From: Chthonomonas sp. UBA2785
GTDB taxonomy: Bacteria > Armatimonadota > Fimbriimonadia > Fimbriimonadales > Fimbriimonadaceae
Assembly: GCA_002352215.1 (NCBI GenBank)
Contig: DEIB01000047.1
Span: forward strand, 1-37,729
DNA: 37,729 nt
Direction: 5' to 3'
Below are positions 16,012 to 23,337 of this stretch, in pieces. The translations under genes were made by a program, and so were the position numbers. Each line of letters begins with the position of its first letter. Positions within the stretch are counted from its first letter, which is position 1. Below the pieces are notes generated by a model. The model was not told where the DNA came from. It worked only from the letters and a program-made list of their open reading frames with translations, and made no database searches.

Positions 16012-16110
16012 AGCCTGTTGTGGCTGGGGTCGCTTCTGTACGTCTCGGTCCAGATGGCCCCGCTTGGGGATTGAACTTCTTCTCCCCAACACCCAATCTA
16101 TCGCCTCATT
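15960..16110 (-). ncRNA. candidate small structured RNA upstream of the leftward terminator
   Basis: Between the TPR gene and the gene at 16261 there is no protein gene on the minus strand, yet a good minus-strand terminator exists at 15960-16011. Upstream of it, still on the minus strand, is a second hairpin TTGGGGA...TCCCCAA (16064-16089, 7 base pairs with a GAA/TTC inner helix) and a short AGCC/GGCT hairpin near 16012-16026. Together they suggest a transcript of roughly 100-150 bases. The 5' end is a guess; no good promoter is visible near 16110-16200. I compared it by eye with tRNA, tmRNA, SRP RNA and 6S RNA and none fits. The rest of the gap (16111-16260) holds a GCCGT/ACGGC inverted repeat (16122-16145 region) and the leader of the next gene. 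Confidence 0.42.
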
Positions 16111-16260
16111 TCGGGTGAATGGCCGTACGTGAAATTTTTTACGGCAGATTCACGCTCCGGCCGCTCGGGCCAAAGCCGCGACGAATGGAGAATCCTAGCA
16201 ATTTTTCTGACTAGCAAGGCCGGGTGAAAGCTCGATATTCCCCCTGTAGGTCTTGCGAAT

Positions 16261-16887
16261 ATGTGGGGACAGAAGGGGTTTGTATTAGGCATCGGGTTGA
16301 TGGTGGCGGGCGCCGCCCAGGCCCAAGTGACGGGTTTGGCGGCCATGCCGATCTCAGACCGGCTCGGGAAGGGCGAAATGGAAATCGGGGCCGTCATCGA
16401 GGGCACCGAGCGAAAGATTGACCCGCGCTATTATCACAGCGCGTACATGGTGGTCGGGCTGGACGACTGGTTTGAACTCGGCACTGCCACGGATTACCAA
16501 GGCACGCAATCGCTGGGCTTCAAATTCCGCATGTGGGAAGACGAGGCCGGCCAGTGGGCGATCTCGGACGGCTGGGACGGTGTGCGACCCAAGGAAGGCA
16601 ATCCGTTCGTGGTCGGCTCCTACGCCACCGGCAACTACCGATGGCACGCGGGCTGGATGCGAGACAACGCCCATCGCGGCATGATCGGCCTGGATGGCGC
16701 CTTCAACGACCGTTGGAGTTGGGGTGTGGACCACATCGGCGGTGCCGAGGGAGCCACGTCGCTGGCGCTGTTCATCACCGAGCCGAAGCTGCAAGGCTGG
16801 GCGCTCACGCTCGCGGCCGGAGTCCCGAACACCAAGGGTGCGGGCGTCACGCACAGCGCCACCCTGGCCTACGTCGTGCGCTTCTAA
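16261..16887 (+). CDS. secreted, probably outer-membrane beta-barrel-like protein
   Basis: A 208-residue protein with a signal peptide (MWGQKGFVLGIGLMVAGAAQAQ, cut near residue 20-22). The remainder alternates short polar turns with strands rich in Gly, Trp and Tyr (EIGAVIEGTERKI, YMVVGLDDWFELG, SLGFKFRMWEDEAG, GSYATGNYRWHAGWMR, HSATLAYVVRF), and the last residue is Phe, the usual outer-membrane barrel signature. Six to eight strands would fit a small barrel. No family name recognised. TAGGT lies eight bases before ATG 16261, and a strong terminator follows at 16911. Confidence 0.72.
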   Translation: MWGQKGFVLGIGLMVAGAAQAQVTGLAAMPISDRLGKGEMEIGAVIEGTERKIDPRYYHSAYMVVGLDDWFELGTATDYQGTQSLGFKFRMWEDEAGQWAISDGWDGVRPKEGNPFVVGSYATGNYRWHAGWMRDNAHRGMIGLDGAFNDRWSWGVDHIGGAEGATSLALFITEPKLQGWALTLAAGVPNTKGAGVTHSATLAYVVRF

Positions 16888-16910
16888 AGCTGGCAGCCGG
16901 CAGAAATGAC

Positions 16911-16950
16911 GAAAGGCATCCCCACGGAAGGGGATGCCTTTCTTTGTTTC
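16911..16950. terminator. intrinsic terminator, 13-base-pair perfect stem
   Basis: GAAAGGCATCCCC (16911-16923) and GGGGATGCCTTTC (16930-16942) enclose a 6-base loop, followed by TTTGTTTC on the plus strand. It lies between convergent genes and probably acts for both, though the minus-strand U-tract is weaker. Confidence 0.92.
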
Positions 16951-16963
16951 GCGCAAGGTGAAC

Positions 16964-17263
16964 TTAGCGGACGCTGACTTGCGAGATGCGCACCGTGGTG
17001 GCGGTGGCTTCCGGGCTCAGCGGGATTTCGATCGTTTGGCCCACGTGAATGAAGCTGGGGGTACCGGCCACATTCGTGTGGTAGGGCGAGACGTAAACCG
17101 TCACCACTTTGCCGTTCACGTCCACGGTCCAGGTTTCGCGGACGAGCTTGCCGCGTCGGCCCGCGAAGGTCGACGTGCGCGTGACATGGGTGACTTGAGC
17201 GGAGACCGCGAAGGCCGGTTCGGCCGCCGGAGCCGGAACATTGATGACGGGGAGAATGACCAT
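16964..17263 (-). CDS. small protein of unknown function
   Basis: A 99-residue frame from ATG 17263 (MVILPVINVPAPAAEP). After a Pro/Ala-rich start it is beta-rich with evenly spaced Val/Thr (VTHVTRTSTFAGRRG, TWTVDVNGKVVTVYVSPY, IHVGQTIEIPLSP, TTVRISQVSVR). There is no signal peptide, membrane segment or recognisable motif; a small OB- or Ig-like beta domain is possible. Support comes from good codon use, the convergent terminator at 16911-16942 and isolation from other genes; the ribosome site is poor. The rightward frame on the opposite strand has no such support. Confidence 0.55.
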   Translation of the reverse strand: MVILPVINVPAPAAEPAFAVSAQVTHVTRTSTFAGRRGKLVRETWTVDVNGKVVTVYVSPYHTNVAGTPSFIHVGQTIEIPLSPEATATTVRISQVSVR

Positions 17264-17299
17264 GATGTGGAGAGGTTACGACAAGAACGACGCCAAATC

Positions 17300-17327
17300 T
17301 TCACTTTCTTGTCAACTCCCCTAGAAT
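17300..17327 (+). promoter_or_regulatory. candidate promoter of the chemoreceptor gene
   Basis: TTCACT (17300-17305) and TAGAAT (17322-17327) are 16 bases apart, 4/6 and 5/6 matches to sigma-70 hexamers. A start near 17334 would give a leader of about 36 bases carrying GGGGAGAG before ATG 17371, favouring that start over ATG 17338. Confidence 0.45.
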
Positions 17328-17370
17328 TGCCAGGGCCATGTACCAACAATGTTCCTGTACTGGGGAGAGT

Positions 17371-19311
17371 ATGAAGATCCGATTTCTACTCGTTGCGGTG
17401 ACGATTTTCGTTGCCATTGGCATGTTCGTCGTAAACTGGGAAGGACGAGCGGGCCTCGCTAAGCTGTTTAAGTCCACGGATGAGTTGAAGCAAATCAACT
17501 CGATGACTCGCAACCAAATGGAAGCGGACATGATGCATGACGCTCTCCGCGGCGAAGTCCTCGCGCTGGTCCTTGCCTCCGGCAAAGGTGATCTGGAGGG
17601 ACTCAAAGCCGCCAAGGCCGGGATTGCCGACACGAGTCAGACTTTCCGCGACGCCTTGGCTGCCAATGAGAAGTTGAACCTCAGCCCCGCGACCAAGAAG
17701 AGCCTTGCAGACGTCAAGCCGTTGTTGGACTCCTATCTGGGCAGTGCCGAAGCCATGGCAAAAGTGGCCTCGCAGACCGAAGCCTTAGAGCGCATGCTCC
17801 CACAGTTCGACGAGGACTATGTGGCGCTGGCAGGAGGTATGGAAGCCGTCAGCGACGCCATTGAAGCGGAAACCGACGAGGTGATGAAGCACGCAGTGGA
17901 TTGGCATCGAGAGGGCGTGCAGCTCTTGAATGTAGTCTCAATCGGTGTAGGGAGCCTGGCCTTTCTTTTCCAATTCCTGCTTATCCGGCGCATTGTTAAA
18001 GGCCTTCGCGAAAGTGAACAGGGGCTGAGCTTCCTGAAGGATGAAGTGACGCCACGCCTCAAGGCAGGGCTGGAAGACCTCGCCCAAGGCGTGCTGCGCA
18101 TGCCTTCGGCCATCCCGACGATGCCTCGGCTCAGCACCAAGAATGACGAACTCGGGCAGCTCAACGCCTCAATTCAGCGGGTCGTCAACGATGCCCGCGA
18201 ACTTCACGCCTCTCAATCCACGGCGATCCAACGCACTTCCGGATTGGTGCGCCAAATTCACGAAGAGACTCGTACCATCCAAGAAGGCAGCGAAAACATC
18301 CGCATGGTGAGTGTGGAAGGTGCACGCTCAATGGAAGCGGTGGCCTCTTCCGTAACTCACGTAGCCTCGCAAACCGAATCCGCCAACCAACACGTGCAGA
18401 CGATGGTGCAAGAACTGGAAGCTCTTCAGGAAGGAGCGCACCGCCAATCCGTAGCGGTGAACGAATCTCGCACTGCCGTAGAGAGCACGGTACGAGCGAT
18501 TGACGCGCTGAACTCGAATCTGAGCCAAATGAACGAGGAATCCGAAAACGGCCAGAAGCGGGTGGATGAAGTGTCCTCTATCATGCGCGACATTGTCGAT
18601 CAAGCTTCCCGTTCCGAGGAAATCGCCCGGAACCTCGACCGGCAAAGTCAAGCGATCGGCTCCATCGTGGAGACGATTGACCACATTGCCAACCAGACTA
18701 ATCTCCTCAGCCTGAACGCGGCCATCGAAGCGGCGCGAGCCGGCGAGGCGGGACGCGGCTTTGCGGTGGTGGCCGAAGAAGTGCGCCGACTCGCCACCGA
18801 GTCCGCCGAATCGGCGAACCAGATTCGCCAGTTGATTGAGGAAGCCCGGGTCACCGCCGAATCGATGGTGGAGGCCTCGCACAACACCTCGCAGGTTGTC
18901 CATTCGGGCCAGGCCGAGGTCGAGCGCACGCGGGAAGCCTTTGAGCGCTTCCGCAACGTGGTCCAAGATGCCACGAACCGACTGCGGGTGGTCCAACAGT
19001 CGAGCGAGAACGTCATCCGCCAGACGGATGTGATCGAAACTTCGGCTCAACGCAACGCCGATACGTGCAGCGAAATGGTGGCCTCGGTCCAATCCATGCA
19101 AGGCGACTTTGGCACGCTGCAGGAAGCCACCGAAGAGATCGCCGCCAACTCCCAAGAGGTTGCTGCGAGCATGGAAGAAGCCTCCAATTCGGCGGAGAGC
19201 TTCGCCGAGCTTGCCTCGCGACTCTCGGAGATCGTGGCGCAGTTCCAGCTGGATGACGCCGGTGACACCACCGTGGCCGACGAGCCCCGCGCGCGCCGCC
19301 GGGCCGCATAG
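17371..19311 (+). CDS. methyl-accepting chemotaxis protein
   Basis: Chemoreceptor that controls a CheA kinase. Read from ATG 17371 (MKIRFLLVAV) it has 646 residues: first membrane segment ~4-22, a ~160-residue helical sensor region, second membrane segment ~184-206 (VVSIGVGSLAFLFQFLL), then a long coiled-coil signalling domain. The highly conserved hairpin tip is exact (NQTNLLSLNAAIEAARAGEA, followed by GRGFAVVAEEVRRLA, about residues 440-475). Between the second membrane segment and the coiled coil I see no clear HAMP. The C-terminus (ARRRAA) lacks the CheR-tethering pentapeptide. The sensor resembles four-helix-bundle types; its ligand is unknown. No other che or flagellar gene is in the window, so it works with proteins encoded elsewhere. 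Confidence 0.93.
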   Translation: MKIRFLLVAVTIFVAIGMFVVNWEGRAGLAKLFKSTDELKQINSMTRNQMEADMMHDALRGEVLALVLASGKGDLEGLKAAKAGIADTSQTFRDALAANEKLNLSPATKKSLADVKPLLDSYLGSAEAMAKVASQTEALERMLPQFDEDYVALAGGMEAVSDAIEAETDEVMKHAVDWHREGVQLLNVVSIGVGSLAFLFQFLLIRRIVKGLRESEQGLSFLKDEVTPRLKAGLEDLAQGVLRMPSAIPTMPRLSTKNDELGQLNASIQRVVNDARELHASQSTAIQRTSGLVRQIHEETRTIQEGSENIRMVSVEGARSMEAVASSVTHVASQTESANQHVQTMVQELEALQEGAHRQSVAVNESRTAVESTVRAIDALNSNLSQMNEESENGQKRVDEVSSIMRDIVDQASRSEEIARNLDRQSQAIGSIVETIDHIANQTNLLSLNAAIEAARAGEAGRGFAVVAEEVRRLATESAESANQIRQLIEEARVTAESMVEASHNTSQVVHSGQAEVERTREAFERFRNVVQDATNRLRVVQQSSENVIRQTDVIETSAQRNADTCSEMVASVQSMQGDFGTLQEATEEIAANSQEVAASMEEASNSAESFAELASRLSEIVAQFQLDDAGDTTVADEPRARRRAA

Positions 19312-19340
19312 TCACCCGCCCGCGCTGAATCCGGGTAAGA

Positions 19341-19364
19341 CCGAGCCGTGCCCGCACGGCTCGG
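19341..19364 (+). promoter_or_regulatory. perfect 10-base-pair hairpin enclosing the purN start codon
   Basis: CCGAGCCGTG (19341-19350) and CACGGCTCGG (19355-19364) pair fully around the loop CCCG. The GTG start of purN is the top of the 5' arm. If the transcript includes this arm, initiation would be occluded; if transcription begins at the GTG itself (TAAGAC lies six bases upstream), it would not. It could also act as a terminator-like stem for the chemoreceptor gene, but there is no T-tract. Confidence 0.6.
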
Positions 19365-19926
19365 CATCCTGGTAAGCGGCAAAGGCCGGGGATCGAACAT
19401 GGCCAACCTCATTGAGGCTTGCCAAAATGGCCGCCTCCCCGCCGATGTTGGGGTTGTAGTGGCACCCCGTGAGGACACCCCCGCTGCCGGGCGTGCCCGA
19501 GACTTTGGCGTGCCCGTGGTGGCTCTCTCACCCAAGAGCGAAGGCTTCGCCACCGCGCTATCCGCCACTTTGCACACCTACAACATCACCCACGTCTGCC
19601 TGGCGGGGTTTATGTCGATGGTGCCCGCCCCGGTGCTGGCGGCCTTTCCGGATCGGATTTTTAACGTGCACCCGGCCTTGCTCCCCAAGTTTGGCGGCAA
19701 GGGGATGTACGGGATGCACGTGCACGAAGCCGTGGTGGCGGCAGGAGAAACCGAGAGTGGCTGCACGGTTCATTTGGTCAACGAGCACTACGACGAAGGG
19801 CGGATATTGCTCCAATTACGCTGCCCGGTACTCCCGGATGACACCCCCGAAACCCTGGCCGCCCGGGTGCTGACCCTGGAGCATCAAGCGTACGTCCAAG
19901 CCCTTCTCGACGCCCTCAACGCTTAG
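19348..19926 (+). CDS. purN: phosphoribosylglycinamide formyltransferase PurN
   Basis: Third step of purine synthesis: transfers formyl from 10-formyl-tetrahydrofolate to GAR; cytoplasmic. The 192-residue length is normal. Motifs: ILVSGKGRGSNMANLIEAC (phosphate-binding loop, 7-25), the catalytic Asn-His pair in FNVHPALLPKFGGKGMYG, HVHEAVVAAGETESGCTVH, and the catalytic Asp in NEHYDEGRILLQ. Start: GTG 19348; an in-frame TAA at 19336 rules out anything longer, and the Rossmann strand begins at residue 5. The start lies in a hairpin (see 19341-19364). It follows the chemoreceptor gene by 36 bases with no other purine gene nearby. Confidence 0.95.
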   Translation: MPARLGILVSGKGRGSNMANLIEACQNGRLPADVGVVVAPREDTPAAGRARDFGVPVVALSPKSEGFATALSATLHTYNITHVCLAGFMSMVPAPVLAAFPDRIFNVHPALLPKFGGKGMYGMHVHEAVVAAGETESGCTVHLVNEHYDEGRILLQLRCPVLPDDTPETLAARVLTLEHQAYVQALLDALNA

Positions 19927-19931
19927 ATTTG

Positions 19932-19961
19932 TTGTGAAATCTTCGATGATCGTTGTATGAT
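19932..19961 (+). promoter_or_regulatory. candidate promoter giving a leaderless tlpA-like transcript
   Basis: TTGTGA (19932-19937) and TATGAT (19956-19961) are 18 bases apart, 4/6 and 5/6 matches. The -10 ends six bases before ATG 19968, so transcription would begin at or next to the start codon. Confidence 0.5.
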
Positions 19962-19966
19962 CGAAG
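19941..19966. promoter_or_regulatory. inverted repeat over the tlpA-like promoter
   Basis: CTTCGAT (19941-19947) and ATCGAAG (19960-19966) are perfect inverted arms with a 12-base gap, overlapping the -10 hexamer. A repressor site is a reasonable guess. Confidence 0.4.
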
Positions 19967-19967
19967 G

Positions 19968-20501
19968 ATGCGAAAGATGACGACATTCGCCGCTCTTACC
20001 ACGGCGGCCATGCTGATGGCCTTCCCGCCGGTGGTGCAGAAGGAGCTCTACGCCGAAAACGACTTCCGGGGCAAGGCGGCCCCGAAGATTGAAGTGGAGA
20101 CCTGGCTGGGCGGGGCCAACCCCGAACTGAAGGGCAAGACCGTGCTCCTCGACTTCTGGGCGACCTGGTGCGGCCCGTGCCGCGCCACCATCCCTGAGCT
20201 GAACAAGTGGCAAGCCGAGTTCAAGGATGATCTGGTGATCATCGGGCTGAGCAACGAGAAGCCGGAAGTGGTGAAGACCTTTATGGAAACCACCGCCATG
20301 AAGTACAGCATCGCCATTGATACTCAGGCGCGCACCTCCAAGACGGTGGGCGTCAAGGGCATCCCCCACGCCATGGTCATCACTCCGGACGGCGTGGTGC
20401 GCTGGCAGGGCTTCCCGGGACTGGAAGCCGACCCACTGACCACCGAGAAGCTGAAGAGCATCATCGCCGAGGGCAAGGCCCTGGCGCGCGGCGGCAACTA
20501 A
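19968..20501 (+). CDS. TlpA/ResA-like thioredoxin-fold protein, exported
   Basis: Periplasmic or membrane-anchored thiol-disulfide oxidoreductase, 177 residues. The N-terminus MRKMTTFAALTTAAMLMAF is a positively charged signal/anchor. The thioredoxin fold follows with the active-site motif WATWCGPC (Cys-Gly-Pro-Cys, about residues 62-69), the TlpA-type preceding block KGKTVLLDF, and the cis-Pro in VKGIPHAMVI. The strand order and the VIIGLSNEKPEVV insert match the TlpA/AhpC-TSA-like branch rather than plain thioredoxin. Start: ATG 19968 keeps the basic n-region and has a -10 box six bases before; ATG 19977, with AAGGA eight bases upstream, is the alternative. The redox partner is unknown, with no cytochrome-maturation genes nearby. 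Confidence 0.88.
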   Translation: MRKMTTFAALTTAAMLMAFPPVVQKELYAENDFRGKAAPKIEVETWLGGANPELKGKTVLLDFWATWCGPCRATIPELNKWQAEFKDDLVIIGLSNEKPEVVKTFMETTAMKYSIAIDTQARTSKTVGVKGIPHAMVITPDGVVRWQGFPGLEADPLTTEKLKSIIAEGKALARGGN

Positions 20502-20517
20502 GCACCGCAAACAAGAA

Positions 20518-20552
20518 ACCCCGCCTTCCGCATCGGAAAGCGGGGTCTTTTT
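20518..20552. terminator. bidirectional terminator at the end of the legionaminic operon
   Basis: ACCCCGC (20518-20524) pairs with GCGGGGT (20540-20546), with an inner TTCCG/CGGAA helix and a CAT loop. CTTTTT follows on the plus strand and TTTCTTGTTT on the minus strand. It ends both the tlpA-like gene and the ten-gene minus-strand operon. Confidence 0.92.
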
Positions 20553-20566
20553 GTGCCTGGATGAGC

Positions 20567-21208
20567 TTAGAGACTGAGAAATTGACGCACGATGCGCAGG
20601 CCGACATCGCCACTCTTCTCGGGGTGGAACTGGGTGCCCATTACGTTGTCTCGCCCCACGGCCGCCACCACTTCGTAACCTTCGTAATCCACCGTGGCCA
20701 GCACATCCTCGGGGCGCTCACATCGCGCCGAAAATGAGTGCACAAAGTAGACGCTCTCACCCGGCTGGACGGGGGCGAGCATCGTGCCCTCCCACGCGCG
20801 TCCGGCGGGCACTTGCAAGCGATTCCAGCCGATGTGCGGGATCTTGCGGCGGCCCCCATCGGCCTTGCGCGGGTCAATCGCCACCACCCGGCCCGGGAAC
20901 ACGCCCAGTCCTTGGTGCTCGCCGAACTCCTCGCCGATATCGAACATCATCTGCATGCCCACGCAGATACCGAGGGTCGGGCGGCCGGTCTGAATGAACT
21001 CCAGCACGGGTTCGCGCAGGTGGCGCGAAGCAAGTTCCAGCGTGCACTGCCCAAAGGCGCCCACCCCCGGTACCACCAAATGGTCAGCCTGGCGGATGAC
21101 TTCGGGGTCGCCCGAGAGTGTGACATCGCCACCCTCATGAATCAGGGCGCGGCACACGCTCAGCAGGTTGCCGATGCCGTAATCCACCACCGTCACGCGT
21201 TTGCTCAT
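20567..21208 (-). CDS. hisH: HisH-type glutaminase subunit, probably for sugar amidination
   Basis: Class I glutamine amidotransferase of the HisH type: hydrolyses glutamine and passes ammonia to HisF. Full length at 213 residues. Catalytic triad visible: Cys82 in GICVGMQ, His195 and Glu197 in GTQFHPEKSG. VVDYGIGNLLSV (7-18) and VVPGVGAFGQC are typical HisH blocks. Its ATG overlaps the hisF stop (ATGA), so the pair is translated together. No other histidine-synthesis gene is near; instead it ends an operon of legionaminic acid genes next to an N-acetyl sugar amidotransferase, the arrangement seen for pseA-hisH-hisF in Campylobacter and wbpG-hisH2-hisF2 in Pseudomonas. The likely job is ammonia supply for an acetamidino group. 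Confidence 0.93.
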   Translation of the reverse strand: MSKRVTVVDYGIGNLLSVCRALIHEGGDVTLSGDPEVIRQADHLVVPGVGAFGQCTLELASRHLREPVLEFIQTGRPTLGICVGMQMMFDIGEEFGEHQGLGVFPGRVVAIDPRKADGGRRKIPHIGWNRLQVPAGRAWEGTMLAPVQPGESVYFVHSFSARCERPEDVLATVDYEGYEVVAAVGRDNVMGTQFHPEKSGDVGLRIVRQFLSL

Positions 21209-21969
21209 ACTTCTCTCACCATTCTGCCCAAGCTGGCCGCGCGTTCCCGGATTGCCGCCGGGGCCACCCGCTCGTAATGCAATACGTGGGCAAAGGCCAC
21301 GGCGTCCACATCGGCCCGCTCAATCACGGCGTCGAGGTGGTCAAGTTGCCCAAAGCCGCCGCTGATGATGACCGGCCGGTCCACGCCTTGCGTCACCTTC
21401 TCGGCGAGTTCGAGGTCAAATCCGCGCTGCGTGCCCTCTTGGTCAATGCTCGTCACCAGGACTTCACCCGCTCCACGCTCGACCGCTTCTTGCACCCAAT
21501 CCAGCACCTCGCGGCCCGTGTGCTCGCGTCCGTTGTCGGTAAAGCAGAGGTACCCACCATTTGGTTGGCGCTTGGCTTCCACACTCACCATCAGCACTTG
21601 CTGGCCGAACTCGCTGGCGATCTCTTCGATGAACTCCGGGCGGCGGATAGCCGCCGTGTTCACGGCCACCTTGTCCGCGCCGGATTGCAGCGCTTGCCGC
21701 ACATGCTCCAGAGTGCGCAGGCCACCCCCCACCGTGACGGGGATGAACACATTGTCCACCGTCTTGCGCACAAGGTCGCTGAGTGAGAACCGGTCGTACA
21801 GGCTAGCCACGATGTCCATGTAGAGGATTTCGTCCATGCCCGCCTCCGCGTAGCGGCGCGCCCAGTCTTCGGGGGCACCGGCAATCTTGCGCAAACCTTC
21901 CAGGTGCACCCCCTTAATGAGGTGCGGACCCTTGATATCCAGCCGAGCGATGAGACGGAGATTTCGCAC
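21205..21969 (-). CDS. hisF: HisF paralogue with altered catalytic residue, ammonia-channel partner
   Basis: A (beta-alpha)8 barrel of the HisF family, 254 residues, from GTG 21969 with GAAGG nine bases upstream. Conserved blocks: VTVGGGLRTLEHV (79-91), GADKVAVNTAA (97-107), TSIDQEGTQRGFD and IISGGFGQLDHL. In histidine-pathway HisF two Asp residues (11 and 130 in Thermotoga) do the lyase/cyclase chemistry. Here Asp11 is kept, but the strand reading VVAIDAKR in canonical proteins is VSVEAKR, with Glu131 in place of Asp130. The loop after Asp11 also lacks the usual DGRVVKG form (DIKGPHLIKG). This fits a protein kept as a barrel that docks HisH and channels ammonia, not as imidazole-glycerol-phosphate synthase. 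Three bases after the amidotransferase gene. Confidence 0.9.
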   Translation of the reverse strand: MRNLRLIARLDIKGPHLIKGVHLEGLRKIAGAPEDWARRYAEAGMDEILYMDIVASLYDRFSLSDLVRKTVDNVFIPVTVGGGLRTLEHVRQALQSGADKVAVNTAAIRRPEFIEEIASEFGQQVLMVSVEAKRQPNGGYLCFTDNGREHTGREVLDWVQEAVERGAGEVLVTSIDQEGTQRGFDLELAEKVTQGVDRPVIISGGFGQLDHLDAVIERADVDAVAFAHVLHYERVAPAAIRERAASLGRMVREV

Positions 21970-21972
21970 CGC

Positions 21973-23319
21973 TTAGACCTTCAGATATTCACCCGAAAGC
22001 GGCACGTATTCCCACACCTTGTAGCGCAGATCCCACTGCCCATCAGCGTAGTTCCACAGGTGCGGCGAGCGGAAGGAGTCCGTCAGTCGGTCAAAGTACG
22101 CGCGATCCATGATCGGCTGTTCGAACATGCGGCTGGCTTCGGGGAATTCCGCTTCCGGAATGCTGAGGTACCGGAAGATCTCCTCCGCAAACCGCTCGGG
22201 GAACTCGTGGTCGAACTTACGGACGAGGGCCACTCCTTCTTCCCGTGTGATGTCGCCGTTGCGGATTTCCTGACTGGCGTCGTACGTCGCGCGGCCAATC
22301 CCGAACTTAATTCGAGTGGTGAAGTAGTGGAAGTCGTCGATCCGGTCGTCAATCGAGTTGTACTTGCTGTAGGTGCCGGGAGTGCGTTCGGGCGAGGCCT
22401 CAAAGCCGCCGTGCTCCACGCTGTAGTAGTACGCCGACTGCGGGTGCCACTTGAGGTAGTAGCCCAGGTAGTGCACTTCGATGTTCTTGGCCGCCAAATC
22501 GTCCGGGTTGGCCGGCAGGTACGGGTTCAGCGCGCTTTGCTCGAGCCCAAACTTCTCCTTCAGGTCGCTCACTGAAGTGCCACCCAAGTAGACCTGGCTT
22601 TGGTCTTCCATGGAGAAGTAGTCGTAGCTGCGGCGGGCGCTTTCGGTGTCGACTTGCGGGTTTCCGTACTCCGCTTCGTTCTCCCCGTAAAACACCAGCG
22701 GAATATCGTGCAGAAGCGCGAGGCGCGGGGCCATCGCCTTCTGTCCGATGATGAACGGCTGGAACGGGTGGAACAGGTTCTCCACGGCGAGGCGGGTGAG
22801 CAGCCGGTGGACGCGGCCATCAGGGGTGCAAAGGAAGTTGTCAAACCCGGCGTGGATCCAACGCTGGAAGTTGCGCCAACCCCACTCGGTGTAGATGTGC
22901 GGTGCCCACGTGACGGTGAGCGGGTGCATGTTGTACTTGGTGCGCAAAACGTGCGCGGCGTAGAAGCTGTCCTTGCCGCCGCTGCCGGGCACCAGGCAGT
23001 CGTAGCTTCCGTCGTGCTTGCGGTGGCGGTCGCAGAGCTCTTGGAGTTCGGCCTCGCGCTGCTCCCAATTGATGGTGGCTTCCTTTTGCTCAGAAACGCG
23101 GCAAGCATCGCACACGCCGTGCTCGTCGAAGTTGATGGTGGCCTTCTTGCTTTCGTTCGTATGCTTGAACTCAACCGCCGAATTCGGGCGTTGGTTAGAA
23201 ATCACACACTTCGCACAAAAAGCGACGTCTTGGGGGAGGCCGTATTTGGTGGGTCGGTCGTCGCGATCCGGCGCGAACAGTGAGAGATCAAGAGCACGTG
23301 AAGCCGGATAAATATCCAT
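21973..23319 (-). CDS. N-acetyl sugar amidotransferase, PseA/WbpG/PtmG-like
   Basis: ATP-dependent enzyme of the PP-loop superfamily (family known as N-acetyl sugar amidotransferase, TIGR03573) expected to turn an N-acetyl group of a nonulosonic acid into an acetamidino group with HisH-derived ammonia. 448 residues from ATG 23319 (GTG 23325 is possible). N-terminal zinc-binding pairs: Cys35-x2-Cys38 (FCAKCVISNQRP) and Cys70-x2-Cys73 (GVCDACR). The PP-loop for AMP formation is PGSGGKDS (111-118), preceded by YDCLV. Further conserved blocks: VTWAPHIYTEWGWRNF, GENEAEYGNP, YLGYYLKWHPQ and FGIGRATYDASQEIRNG. In Campylobacter PseA acts on pseudaminic and PtmG on legionaminic acid; the surrounding leg genes favour the latter. 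Followed by hisF three bases later. Confidence 0.92.
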   Translation of the reverse strand: MDIYPASRALDLSLFAPDRDDRPTKYGLPQDVAFCAKCVISNQRPNSAVEFKHTNESKKATINFDEHGVCDACRVSEQKEATINWEQREAELQELCDRHRKHDGSYDCLVPGSGGKDSFYAAHVLRTKYNMHPLTVTWAPHIYTEWGWRNFQRWIHAGFDNFLCTPDGRVHRLLTRLAVENLFHPFQPFIIGQKAMAPRLALLHDIPLVFYGENEAEYGNPQVDTESARRSYDYFSMEDQSQVYLGGTSVSDLKEKFGLEQSALNPYLPANPDDLAAKNIEVHYLGYYLKWHPQSAYYYSVEHGGFEASPERTPGTYSKYNSIDDRIDDFHYFTTRIKFGIGRATYDASQEIRNGDITREEGVALVRKFDHEFPERFAEEIFRYLSIPEAEFPEASRMFEQPIMDRAYFDRLTDSFRSPHLWNYADGQWDLRYKVWEYVPLSGEYLKV

Positions 23320-23337
23320 AAACACCCGAGGGAGAGA

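Noticed and set aside
16064..16089. tRNA- or tmRNA-like T-arm (UUCAAUC loop on the minus strand)
   Set aside because: The five pairs needed for a T-stem do not form around the loop, and no acceptor or D-arm can be built.
20567..21969. hisH and hisF as part of histidine biosynthesis
   Set aside because: No other his gene nearby, operon with leg genes and an amidotransferase, and Glu in place of a catalytic Asp in HisF.
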